From Pseudomonadota bacterium (GTDB lineage Bacteria > Desulfobacterota > Desulfobulbia > Desulfobulbales > Desulfocapsaceae): DNA of 64,000 nt. The stretch spans positions 127,926 to 191,925 of the forward strand of contig JAEYNP010000120.1 in assembly GCA_023412495.1 (NCBI GenBank). The letters run 5' to 3'. The translations under genes were made by a program, and so were the position numbers. Shown here piece by piece: positions 43,426 to 52,292 of the stretch. The notes below the pieces were generated by a model, which made no database searches, was not told where the DNA came from, and saw only the letters and a list, made by a program, of their open reading frames with translations. Numbering within the stretch: the first letter of the stretch is position 1; every line of letters starts with the position of its first letter.

Positions 43426-44594
43426 AACTTCCTCCGCTCGTCGTGCCAAATTTCCAGTCGGCGAACCGTCTCAGCCGCCCCGTCAAGCCTTACGCCGGGC
43501 TGGACGCGCGGCAAGGCCAGCTGGCGGGTGATAAGCTCGGCCAGGACCTGCGGCTGCAGGTCGCTTTCGGCGAGCACGGCGATCGGCGCCCGGCGGCCGA
43601 GTCTTTCCGCTCGCAGTCTCTGCTCCCGATTTTGTCTGAAGGGGTGGACCAAGGCCGGGATGCCGGCCCGGAGCAGATTCATGCAGGTGTTATAGCCGGC
43701 CATGGAGATGGAGAGGTCGGCTGCGGCAAGCCAGGCCGGAAAACGGTCGGTGAAACGGTCGACTCGGATATTTTTCATGCTCGCTCCCGCCTCTTGCAAC
43801 CGCAGAAAGTCGCGCTCGTCGCAGTACGGGCCGCAGAACAACTGCAGCCGGCAGGGCGGCTCATCAGCCAGGGCGGCAAAAGCCTGCGTCACGGCAAATA
43901 GCAGTCCGCTGCCGACATTGCCGCCGCCGATGCTGGCGACGATCAGCTTGTCCGTTGTCGGGATGCCGATCTTCGCACGAACCCCGACATCTCCGACATT
44001 CTCTTGATTGGTGACGAAGCCGGTGTAATGGATGGGGATTCGGATATCGCCCAGCCGGGAAAAGGTTTCCCCGAGGGTGACGATATCGGCGTCGGCGTGG
44101 ACCAGGACGCCGTCGAAATATCGGTTCAGCGCCTCCACCGCCTGCTGTTCGAACTTTTCCCGGCCCTCGACCTTTTCCACCAGGATGTCGCGGACGCTGC
44201 AGCAGCAGAGGCTCTTCGGCAACTCACCCTCTTGCATCGCGGCAAGGAGAGGCTCGAGTTCGAAGCGAAAGGCCTTGCGGCCGAAGGGGTAGAGTTCGGT
44301 GACGAAGACATCCGGCCGTTGCTCCCGGAGATGGGCGAAAAGCATCTCCCGCCGCCTGGCCTTCACCTCGGCCAGCGCCAGGCCCTGTTCGCACGGGACA
44401 AGGTTCTGAAATTGAGAATCCATCTCCAGGCCCGGCAACAGGAGCGTGTTAATCTTTTCTTCGCCGAACGCGACCGGCGGTCCTCCCAGGATGAGGGTGG
44501 TCTGGTGATGCTCGGCAAGGGCCCGGCAGATCGCCAGGCTCCGGTGGAAATGGCCGATGCCGAGGACATGTTGGCAGTAGAAGGAGACTTTCAT
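43422..44594 (-). CDS. GT28/MurG-like glycosyltransferase
   Basis: The 390-residue protein has a GT-B layout. The N-terminal GIGHFHRSLAICRAL loop is typical of the MurG/UDP-sugar transferase group. The C-terminal nucleotide-binding half has SIGGGNVGSGLL and the donor loop SMAGYNTCMNLLRAGIPALV. The sugar donor and acceptor are unknown. It is the fourth gene of the glycan operon and its start overlaps the phosphatase stop by four bases. Confidence 0.82.
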   Translation of the reverse strand: MKVSFYCQHVLGIGHFHRSLAICRALAEHHQTTLILGGPPVAFGEEKINTLLLPGLEMDSQFQNLVPCEQGLALAEVKARRREMLFAHLREQRPDVFVTELYPFGRKAFRFELEPLLAAMQEGELPKSLCCCSVRDILVEKVEGREKFEQQAVEALNRYFDGVLVHADADIVTLGETFSRLGDIRIPIHYTGFVTNQENVGDVGVRAKIGIPTTDKLIVASIGGGNVGSGLLFAVTQAFAALADEPPCRLQLFCGPYCDERDFLRLQEAGASMKNIRVDRFTDRFPAWLAAADLSISMAGYNTCMNLLRAGIPALVHPFRQNREQRLRAERLGRRAPIAVLAESDLQPQVLAELITRQLALPRVQPGVRLDGAAETVRRLEIWHDERRKL

Positions 44595-45229
44595 GGCTCA
44601 AGCCGCGGGATATTGAGTTGCACCGGCGTAAAGCCTGCTTCCGAAAGGCTTATGATATGCAGTCGGTTATGGTGCAGCAGGGGATCTTCGCCAGGCAGAA
44701 ATTCCCTGCCGGTAAGGTGGTACAGGGCGGTCTTGATCACCCCCTGATGGCAGATGACCAGAAAATTCCCGCTCCGCCAGTTCCGGGCGGCTTCCCGCAG
44801 TGCCGAGAAAACCCGGTCTTTGACACCATTGCGGGTCTCGCCGCCGGGAGCGGAAAAGTCCCAGCCCATTGCCACCCGTCGGGCAAGTTCCTCCCGGAAA
44901 GTCTCCTGAACATAGGGCAGGGTGAGCCCTTCCCATTCTCCCCAGCCCTGCTCGCGCAGCCGAGGGTCGAAATGGACGGGCAGCTGGAGATGATTGTTGA
45001 GAATAGCCACCGTCTCGCGAACCCGGCCGAGGTCGCTGGCGAGGATTCTGTCCCAGCGATAGCCTTGCAGGGTTTTCAACCACTTGGCTGTCTGATCCCT
45101 ACCTTCGGCCGTGAGCGGCGAATCACCGAAACCCTGGATCCGCTTTTCGATGTTCCATTCGGTCTGGCCGTGCCGTAAGAGACCGAAGAGGGTGAAAGAT
45201 CTGCTGTAATCCTTAGGTATCTCGGCCAT
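44591..45229 (-). CDS. Histidine phosphatase (phosphoglycerate-mutase-like)
   Basis: The 212-residue protein has the phospho-acceptor motif LLRHGQTEWN (His20), a second Arg in ASDLGRVRET, Glu in EQGWGEWEG and the late His in VICHQGVIKTAL. In this setting a sugar-phosphate or nucleotide-sugar phosphatase is more likely than a glycolytic mutase. It follows the GT4 gene by 15 bases and overlaps the next glycosyltransferase. Confidence 0.9.
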   Translation of the reverse strand: MAEIPKDYSRSFTLFGLLRHGQTEWNIEKRIQGFGDSPLTAEGRDQTAKWLKTLQGYRWDRILASDLGRVRETVAILNNHLQLPVHFDPRLREQGWGEWEGLTLPYVQETFREELARRVAMGWDFSAPGGETRNGVKDRVFSALREAARNWRSGNFLVICHQGVIKTALYHLTGREFLPGEDPLLHHNRLHIISLSEAGFTPVQLNIPRLEP

Positions 45230-45244
45230 TGGAGAAGATCCTGT

Positions 45245-46522
45245 TCAGGTGCCCGGTCTTGCCGCCAGAAGCGGGTTGTGGGAAAGAAAGATCTGCGCCA
45301 GTTCCCGGGTTGACCCACTGCTGTCGAAACGGTCCTGCACATATCTTCTGCCGCCCTCCTGCAGCCTGCTTCGAAGGCTACCGTCGACAAGGAGACGCTC
45401 CATCGCCGCGGCCATGGCAGCCGGCTCCGCGGGCGGTACGGTGAGCCCTGTTTGCCCGTCGATCAACAGTTCGGAAATGGCCGAGACCCGGGTGGAGAGG
45501 GCCGGGACACCCATGGCGAGGCTTTCGACCAGGACGTTCGGGATGCCGTCGCGGTCGCCGTTCCTGGCGATCTCGCAGCCGAGTACGAAGAGATCACTTT
45601 CCTTGAAGTGGCGCAGCACCTCGGTATGGGTCAGGGTGCCCAGGCAGCGACAGTGACTGTCGAGGTTAAGTTCTTCAATCAACGCGGCAATCTTCTCCCG
45701 GTCCTCACCGTCGCCGATCAGGGTATGCCGGAATCGGATACCTTTGTCACGCAACAGTGCCAGTGCCCGGTAGACGGTCGGCAGGCCTTTTTTTTCGGTG
45801 ATTCTGGCGACGGTCAGGAGTTGAAATTCCTCCCCGGGGAGGCGCGTCGGCCGGAGGTGCCCGTTATTGAAAAGCTCGAGGTCGATGCCGTGGTAGATGC
45901 GATAGATCGGCGTGGGACAGCCACTGGCGATTTTTTGCAGATACTCTTTGTTGTGGCCGGTGCAGGTTACCACAAATTCCGCCCGGGCTATCTTTCGCCG
46001 AAGCTTCTGCGGGTCCGAAGTGTAGATGTCCTTGGCGTGGGCCGTGAAGCTGAAGGGAAGTCCCGAGAGGCCTGCGGCGAATAAGGTGACCGAGGTGGGT
46101 GAATGGGCGAAATGGCCGTGGAGATGGACGACAGTCGAGTCCTTCAGCAGATGGCAATAGGTGAGAAAACAGGCCTGCATCAGGTGTTTCAGGGTAGCCA
46201 GTTCCTGGCCGTTCGTCATGCCCTCTCGCGCCGTCAGCAGGGCGGCCCGGAAGGCTTTCGGTCGTTTCACGGCAAGGAAAACCGTGGGCAGCAGCAGCCG
46301 GGGGAAATCCGGGAGCAGTTCGGTGGGCAGATAATCCACCCTGGCTTTTATCTCTTTCACGGAAGGATGGCTGAAAGATTCCCGGGGCTGACGCATGGAA
46401 AAGAGGCGCAAGGTAAAGCCCAGTTTCTCCAGCAGGAGAATTTCATTGGAGATGAAGGTTTCCGATATTCTCGGGTATCCCTTGAGCAGATACCCAAGAA
46501 CCGGCGGATGGGGCGTTATCAT
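45245..46522 (-). CDS. GT4-family glycosyltransferase
   Basis: From the ATG at 46522, with GGAG six bases upstream, the protein has 425 residues. It starts VLGYLLKGYPRISETFISNEI, like WcaL/exopolysaccharide enzymes. The GT4 C-terminal domain is clear: LLTVARITEKKGLPTVYRAL and VLGCEIARNGDRDGIPNVLVE, then AMGVPALSTRVSAI with the E-x7-E motif. An ATG at 46558 overlapping the previous stop is an alternative. It is a retaining transferase of unknown donor. Confidence 0.88.
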   Translation of the reverse strand: MITPHPPVLGYLLKGYPRISETFISNEILLLEKLGFTLRLFSMRQPRESFSHPSVKEIKARVDYLPTELLPDFPRLLLPTVFLAVKRPKAFRAALLTAREGMTNGQELATLKHLMQACFLTYCHLLKDSTVVHLHGHFAHSPTSVTLFAAGLSGLPFSFTAHAKDIYTSDPQKLRRKIARAEFVVTCTGHNKEYLQKIASGCPTPIYRIYHGIDLELFNNGHLRPTRLPGEEFQLLTVARITEKKGLPTVYRALALLRDKGIRFRHTLIGDGEDREKIAALIEELNLDSHCRCLGTLTHTEVLRHFKESDLFVLGCEIARNGDRDGIPNVLVESLAMGVPALSTRVSAISELLIDGQTGLTVPPAEPAAMAAAMERLLVDGSLRSRLQEGGRRYVQDRFDSSGSTRELAQIFLSHNPLLAARPGT

Positions 46523-46554
46523 GGGTTGCTCCGTGGACAATCTGTCATGGCCTC

Positions 46555-47793
46555 TCATTTCAAGCTTACTCCAGCCAACTCCGACTCGGCTTTTTCCATT
46601 TTGAAAAGGTTCAGCCTCGCCAGCATGGTATCGAGTCCGGAGAGAGGGAAGTCTTTCATCCTCTCAATATACTGTTGCCGACGGGTTAACAGGGCGATGA
46701 TTCTCTCCCTGAAAATTTGCGGCGTTACTTCATAAAACGGAATGTAATCGAGCAGGCCCTCCTCTTTCATCCGTGTCGCCCGGATCAACTGTTCCTTGCG
46801 AGGGGTCTCGCGGGGGATGATCAAAGCCGGTGTCCGCTGGGTCAGGATTTCGCAGATGGTGTTGTAACCCCCCATGGAAATCACGACGTCCGCCGCTGCA
46901 ATCAGATCCTCGAGCCGGGAATCGAAGGCTTTCACCTTGATGCCGTGCACACTGGCCCGGTGTTCCAATTCTTCTGCCCTGGCCTTCGGCATGAAGGGGC
47001 CGGTGATGATGATGCTTTTAAACGGCAGTGACGTCGGATAAAAATCGTGCATGGCGAGGTAATGGCTTATTACCTCATAGCCGTCGCCGCCGCCGCCGGT
47101 GGTGACGAGGATAAAATTATCGTCTTCCATGATCCGGTAGCGTTTTCTGACCCTGGCTCTCGTGGCGGGATCGCGCCTTTTTCTCGGAATATACCCGGTA
47201 AACTGAATCTTTCTCTGGATCCGATCCGGTATATCATACATTTCTATCGGATCATAGATAGCCTGGTTGCCGTAGACCCAGATCTCATCATAGAGTCGAT
47301 CGAGGGAGGCGTAGATATTTCGTTCCCGCCAGTCCCGCCGGATAACCTGTGAATCATCGAGGACATCGCGAAGGCCGAGGATGGCGAGAGACCAGGGGCT
47401 TTCTTCTTTCAACCATTCCAGGGTCGGGAGTACCTCCTTCTTGAGGCCGAGCGGCTCCTTATCGACTATGAAAAGATGCGGCTGAAAGGCCCTGGCGGTG
47501 GCCAGGATGATGTTGGTACGGATAGCCAGGGCCTTTTCCTGTTCAATGCGGATCGACAACGGCTGGTAGTCCTCGTTGGTCTTTTTGATCATGCCGGGGA
47601 TTCTGACGAAATCGACCTGCTGGGGAAAGTGAAATCTGCCGGCGATCGGTGAACCGGTCAGGATGAGGACGTTGGTGTTGGCATCCCGGAGATGATCGGC
47701 GATCGCCATGGTCCGGCGGATATGGCCCAGTCCATAGGTGTCATGGGAATACATGAGTATGTTGTAGGTCGCTGATTTGTTGGGCATAGGCAT
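46555..47793 (-). CDS. GT28-like glycosyltransferase, first gene of glycan operon
   Basis: The 412-residue protein begins with YSHDTYGLGHIRRTMAIADHL, a form of the GxGH loop seen in predicted MurG-like transferases. The C-terminal half has VTTGGGGDGYEV and ISMGGYNTICEILTQRTPAL, the nucleotide-sugar site. It is related to, but clearly distinct from, the transferase at 43.4 kb. A promoter candidate lies 60-90 bases upstream. Four more transfer/modification enzymes follow with little or no spacing. Confidence 0.85.
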   Translation of the reverse strand: MPMPNKSATYNILMYSHDTYGLGHIRRTMAIADHLRDANTNVLILTGSPIAGRFHFPQQVDFVRIPGMIKKTNEDYQPLSIRIEQEKALAIRTNIILATARAFQPHLFIVDKEPLGLKKEVLPTLEWLKEESPWSLAILGLRDVLDDSQVIRRDWRERNIYASLDRLYDEIWVYGNQAIYDPIEMYDIPDRIQRKIQFTGYIPRKRRDPATRARVRKRYRIMEDDNFILVTTGGGGDGYEVISHYLAMHDFYPTSLPFKSIIITGPFMPKARAEELEHRASVHGIKVKAFDSRLEDLIAAADVVISMGGYNTICEILTQRTPALIIPRETPRKEQLIRATRMKEEGLLDYIPFYEVTPQIFRERIIALLTRRQQYIERMKDFPLSGLDTMLARLNLFKMEKAESELAGVSLK

Positions 47794-48185
47794 AACCGGT
47801 TGAAAGAGGAGACGGTACTGCTGCAGCTAACGTAATTCGCCGAAAAATTAACTTATCGCAAACCGGTTTCGACTTGTCAAGGATATGCTGATGAAGAGGT
47901 CTACGGAAGGAGAGGTTAGTCGGAGGGGGGATTTGATATTCGGTGAAAAAACTAATGCGAAGGTTGGGTTCTTCGTAAACCTGTGGCTGGCTCGTCGCAG
48001 GAATTGTTTATATGCTTTGATTGTTAAAGATGATCAGGACCTTCCTTCAAGTAGGTTCTGTTAGCAATCTAAAGTAGATGTGTATCACAAAGTGGGCTTG
48101 CTTGAAGTAAGCTGAAGGCTAGGCCTGTTGAGGCTCGATGTCGGCGATTTCTTGTTACACCTCGGTCCGCACCTCCTTTATCCAG
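47794..48185. other. Intergenic region upstream of the glycan operon
   Basis: It holds the glycan operon promoter (47,852-47,880) and otherwise no gene or strong hairpin I can support. It marks the start of an AT-richer interval that runs to about 50.3 kb. Confidence 0.4.
47852..47880 (-). promoter_or_regulatory. Sigma70-like promoter of the glycan operon
   Basis: On the minus strand a perfect TTGACA (47880-47875) is followed after exactly 17 bases by GATAAG (47857-47852), four of six matches to TATAAT. The leader to the first glycosyltransferase would be about 55 bases. Confidence 0.6.
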
Positions 48186-48557
48186 TCAATACAGATCGTC
48201 AGCATAGCCCATGCAGTGCCTCTTCTCATGCTCTATGATCGAATCAACGTCAAGAGCAGCATAGACAGTGCATTCATAAATATGTCCCTTGTCATCCCAT
48301 TTCACGTTCGCACAACCAGCCACTATGCATCCATTGAAAAGACAATTTGCTACGACGGCATTCTTATTTGTTTCCCACGCCAATTCATTGCACACTTTGG
48401 TGGTTTTTAAAGGATCGATCACTATACGGAAATTTTCAATGTCGTCAATCGCCGTAGAATTACTCAAGCCTTCAAAAAGAGTGTTGCCGGGCATGGGAGC
48501 GCACCCGCTGCACATAGCCAGGAAAACCAGACTGAAGATTACTGCCAGATTTTTCAT
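48186..48557 (-). CDS. Predicted lipoprotein with HExxH motif
   Basis: The 123-residue protein starts at the ATG at 48557; a TTG at 48569 would add four residues. It has a signal peptide with lipobox-like CSGC near residue 19. The C-terminal end contains IIEHEKRHCMGYADDLY, in which HEKRH is an HExxH zinc-protease motif with a nearby Asp. Five more cysteines (VCNEL, NCLFNGCIVAGC, ECTV) could form disulfides. It may be a tiny envelope metalloprotease. The AT-rich surroundings hint at recent arrival. The family is not recognised. Confidence 0.6.
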   Translation of the reverse strand: MKNLAVIFSLVFLAMCSGCAPMPGNTLFEGLSNSTAIDDIENFRIVIDPLKTTKVCNELAWETNKNAVVANCLFNGCIVAGCANVKWDDKGHIYECTVYAALDVDSIIEHEKRHCMGYADDLY

Positions 48558-49354
48558 TGGAAGTATCAACCCCTACGAAAACCTCTATTTGTTACGCCCA
48601 AAACATAAAAAGGAGCAATATAAGGAACTATACTCCATTTGACAAAAATGACCAAGAGCTATTTAGTACTATTAGTATATTTTTCTTAACATTATGGTAT
48701 TACAACAGTATTAGATATATCATCCACTACGCTCGGCATCAGGTAATGAACACACATTGATAAGTTATTGATATAATAGGAATACACAATGTATTGTTGC
48801 GTTACATAACGTTTGCTGACCAAAAAGACTAGCTTTACTTTCAGCAGAAATATTTTCGTCACCACCAAATTCACGAAAAACAGCGGGATATTCACTGGTG
48901 TAGGCGATTAAAGTTTTAAAACTTTTGTCATATCGACTTCCTGTAAAAACTCTTCTCGCCCAATATCGCGGTGCTTCCGCTGACAGTTACAAGAGAATAG
49001 ACCGGACCGATTCAACAAAATGGCTAACCTAAGGAGTAGGTTAATTCAGCAGTGCACCGTAAGGTTTGGAAGCAATGGTCTTGCTGTTGACTCCGAAGTC
49101 CCCAAAGGCCGATAACCCACGAGCCGTATTATCTGTGCTATGACTTCGACGAATCGACTGGGCCTATTGCAAAGCCTCTTGCCCTGGAATATGACGCTGG
49201 AGTGCTACTTCCTTGAAATAGCGCTTGAGAGTGGTTCGCGTAGCCGGCAGGAAAAGCCCTGTAACGGCTCAGGACTTGTCTTGCGAGCACATTGTCTTGA
49301 GATAATACGAAGCGGGGGTGCTGGTGAAAAGTCCTGGTGAACGGTTGCGAAAGG
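48558..49354. other. AT-rich, apparently non-coding interval
   Basis: About 800 bases with many short open frames on both strands, none with a family signature or a convincing RBS. A small hairpin CTAACCTAAGGAGTAGGTTA lies near 49,022. Short reading-frame fragments on the minus strand between 48,780 and 48,980 look protein-like but are interrupted by stops. It may be decayed coding sequence or the body of a mobile element next to the repeat at 49.4 kb. Confidence 0.4.
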
Positions 49355-49471
49355 AGGAAAGGGGGGATGGGGTACAAAAAAACAAGAGTGAACTTCCGCG
49401 ATACTAATACGGGCTGACACCCGAAACCTAAGGGTTGTCACTCCTTCACGTAATTCCTTCTCTAAGGTACT
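49355..49471 (-). repeat. Dispersed intergenic repeat, copy B
   Basis: Read on the minus strand it begins TAGTACCTTAGA, continues GAATTACGTGAAGG, then GACAACCCTTAGGTTTCGGG..CAGCCCGTATTAGTATC, a T-rich tract and GTACCCC. These modules follow the same order as in copy A at 22,154-22,330, with one T-rich half-unit missing. Confidence 0.65.
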
Positions 49472-50015
49472 AAAAGCCCATGGTCAGCTTATTGCTGATC
49501 ATGATGATGTTTTCCACATCGGTATAACTGCTTCGGTCGGTAAAGATGTCCCCCGTGTCCATATAGCCGAAATGCAGTTCGTAGGACAGATTGTCAAGCA
49601 GCTTGTAGATTATGCCAAGATTTGCCTCCCAGCTCGATTCGTTCTCGTAATTCAGGGAGTCCGGGGCCCACAGATTGCGGGCAAGACCGAAAGAGCCCTG
49701 GAGGGAAATCTTTTGGGTGGCATCGAAGGAAGCGGAAAGGGCTATGCCGCTGATTCCCGGTGAGGGCGCGGAACTGTCTCCCAGCGACACCGTCTCTTTG
49801 TATTCGCTGTTGAAGATATCTGCGGCGGACCCGGTTATGAGCAGCGGGGAGTCTTGAGAGAAACGGTATTTCTCGAGATTTCCCTGATCGACAAGGGCCC
49901 CGAGGTTGTAGCTTGTAACCTTGTAAACGTGCGTGGTGGCTTCTTCGGCGTAACCGTAAAGCCCCTGACCGAGAATAATGAGAAAGGTGAGGGAGAAAAT
50001 TTTAAGTCTGTTCAT
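49470..50015 (-). CDS. Small outer-membrane beta-barrel-like protein
   Basis: The 181-residue protein has a signal peptide (about 1-23, IFSLTFLIILGQGLYGYA). The mature part alternates polar and apolar residues, with strands such as KISLQGSFGLARNLW, WEANLGIIYKLLDNLSYELHFGYMD and IIMISNKLTMGF. It ends in Phe, the usual outer-membrane barrel signal. A protein this short resembles the last four to six strands of a larger barrel, so it may be a remnant or a small barrel. The family is not recognised. Confidence 0.6.
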   Translation of the reverse strand: MNRLKIFSLTFLIILGQGLYGYAEEATTHVYKVTSYNLGALVDQGNLEKYRFSQDSPLLITGSAADIFNSEYKETVSLGDSSAPSPGISGIALSASFDATQKISLQGSFGLARNLWAPDSLNYENESSWEANLGIIYKLLDNLSYELHFGYMDTGDIFTDRSSYTDVENIIMISNKLTMGF

Positions 50016-50315
50016 TTCTGGTGAGGCTCGTGGTCCTGCCGTACGCTGAAATTCTGCCTAACTCAATGTTGGCCTTCAGTTTAAAATTTTGTACTTCTTA
50101 TTGTGTCTCCTCAAAGTGGAAAAGTCAAGAGGAAACTGTGCATCGAACTCCTCCCGAAAGCAACATCCATGAAAAGAAGTTCTTCGAATTAGGCGGCTCG
50201 ACAGACGTCTTGCCAGCCTGTAAGAATTGCGATATAGATAGCATTTTGCGAGTTGTATTGTCGGCTTGAACTCGCTTTTGTGCGGTTGCGAGCCTTTCAT
50301 AATTGAGGAGATGTT
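50016..50315. other. Divergent intergenic region
   Basis: It separates the barrel-like gene (minus) from the FG-GAP gene (plus) and should hold both promoters. GAGGAGATGTT directly precedes the plus-strand start. No other structure is clear. Confidence 0.35.
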
Positions 50316-52082
50316 ATGAGAAACACGGTGGTATTGGTTCTTCTTCTTTGCTTTCTAGTGTGTAGTAAAACTGCAATTGGCAGCCAGGGTGATAAAGAGA
50401 AATATCGGCTGATGTTCTCCACGTTCGATGTGAGTTCCGCTGGTAACTACACCTATCTTCGGGATGGCATTCAAAGCATGCTGGTCAGCCGGCTTGCGAC
50501 AAAAGACAGGATCGAAATTATCGATCGCCAGGTTGGCGAAAAGGAATTGGCCAGGCTGAAGTCCGGCAAGAGTCGGGAGGGGGATGCATCACCTCCTCCT
50601 GTAGATTTCCTGGTGGAGGGGGCGCTGTATGGGCTGAAAAGCGGCCTGAACGTTCAGGTGGTTCTTTATCCCGTTGCCGAGAACAAGGAGATACTGAGGT
50701 TTTCAATCATCACCAATACTCCGGATACCCTGATCTCTGATATCGAACAGCTTGCCGGAGAAATAGTACAGGCTGCGATCGGCAAAAAAGCCCTTCCGCC
50801 GCCACCTCAGCAGAAGGATGCTGCGGACGGTGAAGTAAAGGGATTCGTCACTGTCCACCCGGAGGCGGCCTTCAAGAAGAGTATGTACTCGGGGACGGTT
50901 GTCGGCGTTCAGGGGAGTGTCGTGCAGACCTCGGCTTTGGGCAGCAAGCGTAATATGACTCTTCCCACCGAGATGACCGGGATGGCGATCTATGATGTTG
51001 ATGGAGATGGCACCGGGGAAATCTTTATCCTGGCCGGGAGAAGACTTGAGCTTTATAAGCTGAATGGAAAAAACATCGACAAGGTGGCGGCCACCCTCCT
51101 GCCAAAGAATCTTAAAGTGCATGCCATTAATGCAGCAGATCTCGACAACGACGGCAGACCGGAACTCTATATAAGTGCCACGGCGGACCTGGAGGTGGCA
51201 TCGATGATCATTAAATGGGATAAAAATAATGGCTTTGCCATCGTCACCCAGAATATAGCCTGGTACCTGCGGCCATTGTACGTGCCGGGCAAAGGCTGGC
51301 GCCTGGCCGGCCAGCGACGGGGATTGGAGAAGACGCAGTTTGTGCGGGAGGGGGTCTACCTCCTGAATGTCGACGGGCGATTCGAGCCGAAGGAAGGTGA
51401 ACGCTTACCCTTGCCGAAGAGGGTCAACTTGTTCGATTTCGTTTACGCCGATCTCGATGGGGACGGCAAGCCTGAAACTGTTGCCGTCGATCGAAGAGAG
51501 AAATTGAAGGTCTTCAATCAGACCAATGAACTGCTCTGGGTCAGCGAGCGCAACTTCGGCGGCAGCAAGGTGTATCTGGGCCCGAGTTACGGTGAGGCTG
51601 TCAACGAGCAGGATCGCAGAAACCTGACGGTGGAGGAGGATACCGACCGGGAGCTGATCTTCGTCCCCGGCAGAATGGTCGTAGCGGATGTCGACAGGGA
51701 TGGCCGGGAGGAGATCATCGTCAACGAGAATATCCTGCCTTCCCTCGGTTTTGTCGATTCTTCGATTGTTGGTTTTTTCAGCAGATTGAAGACCTATAAG
51801 GAGGGTACAATAGTAGCGCTGGCCTGGAACGGCGAGGCGCTGAACGAATTCTGGCGGACCGGAAAATTCCGCGGCTATATCGCCGATCATGGGTTTTCGC
51901 CGCTCGAAAAGACGGCGGGAGAGGGCGGCCAGGCGACAGTTGCGGAGAATCAAAAAAGTATCGGTAGATTGTTTGTCGGTCGGATTCCCAACAGTGGGTC
52001 TTTAGCCTCACTGCTACCCGGGTCCGACGATTCGGATCTGACTGTGTACGATCTTGAATTTTTTGTCGAAAAAACAAATTGA
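50316..52082 (+). CDS. Secreted FG-GAP/VCBS-repeat protein
   Basis: The 588-residue protein has a signal peptide (about 1-23). Residues 30-155 form an alpha/beta domain like TolB-N or CsgG-type assembly factors (VSRLATKDRIEIIDRQVGE). From about 215 there are FG-GAP-type calcium-binding repeats: YDVDGDGTGEIFIL, ADLDNDGRPELYIS, ADLDGDGKPETVAV and ADVDRDGREEIIV. These build a beta-propeller that may bind a surface partner. GAGGAG gives a strong RBS. It lies upstream of the porin, separated by a weak terminator. Confidence 0.82.
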   Translation: MRNTVVLVLLLCFLVCSKTAIGSQGDKEKYRLMFSTFDVSSAGNYTYLRDGIQSMLVSRLATKDRIEIIDRQVGEKELARLKSGKSREGDASPPPVDFLVEGALYGLKSGLNVQVVLYPVAENKEILRFSIITNTPDTLISDIEQLAGEIVQAAIGKKALPPPPQQKDAADGEVKGFVTVHPEAAFKKSMYSGTVVGVQGSVVQTSALGSKRNMTLPTEMTGMAIYDVDGDGTGEIFILAGRRLELYKLNGKNIDKVAATLLPKNLKVHAINAADLDNDGRPELYISATADLEVASMIIKWDKNNGFAIVTQNIAWYLRPLYVPGKGWRLAGQRRGLEKTQFVREGVYLLNVDGRFEPKEGERLPLPKRVNLFDFVYADLDGDGKPETVAVDRREKLKVFNQTNELLWVSERNFGGSKVYLGPSYGEAVNEQDRRNLTVEEDTDRELIFVPGRMVVADVDRDGREEIIVNENILPSLGFVDSSIVGFFSRLKTYKEGTIVALAWNGEALNEFWRTGKFRGYIADHGFSPLEKTAGEGGQATVAENQKSIGRLFVGRIPNSGSLASLLPGSDDSDLTVYDLEFFVEKTN

Positions 52083-52099
52083 TGAATTTGCAGGAAGGA

Positions 52100-52120
52100 G
52101 TATAAAAAATTATACTTTTT
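52100..52120 (+). terminator. Weak hairpin after the FG-GAP gene
   Basis: GTATAA, a 4-base loop and TTATAC are followed by five T. The stem is AT-only, so termination would be partial at best. Confidence 0.4.
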
Positions 52121-52132
52121 GGGTAAAAAAAC

Positions 52133-52161
52133 TTGACAAAGGTACTTGCCAAGGATAACTT
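52133..52161 (+). promoter_or_regulatory. Sigma70-like promoter of the porin gene
   Basis: A perfect TTGACA (52133-52138) and TAACTT (52156-52161) are separated by 17 bases. The leader to the porin ATG is about 125 bases. Confidence 0.6.
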
Positions 52162-52292
52162 ACAGCACAAGCGCAATGTCTTCGCCCGTTTTTCTTCTTG
52201 GATTCAAGGGAAGTTACAGCTGGTGGTCAGCCTGAAAAAACGGATGAAGGGAAAGTGATCCCCGGAAGGGGTAAACAAGTATTCAGGAGAAA

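Noticed and set aside
48692..48895. 67-codon minus-strand hydrophobic frame in the AT-rich interval
   Set aside because: Chance AT-rich frames often look hydrophobic. It has no RBS and no family signature.
49140..49340. Possible transposase or group II intron remnant in the non-coding interval
   Set aside because: No catalytic DDE/DDD block, no intron domain V signature and no terminal inverted repeats could be seen.
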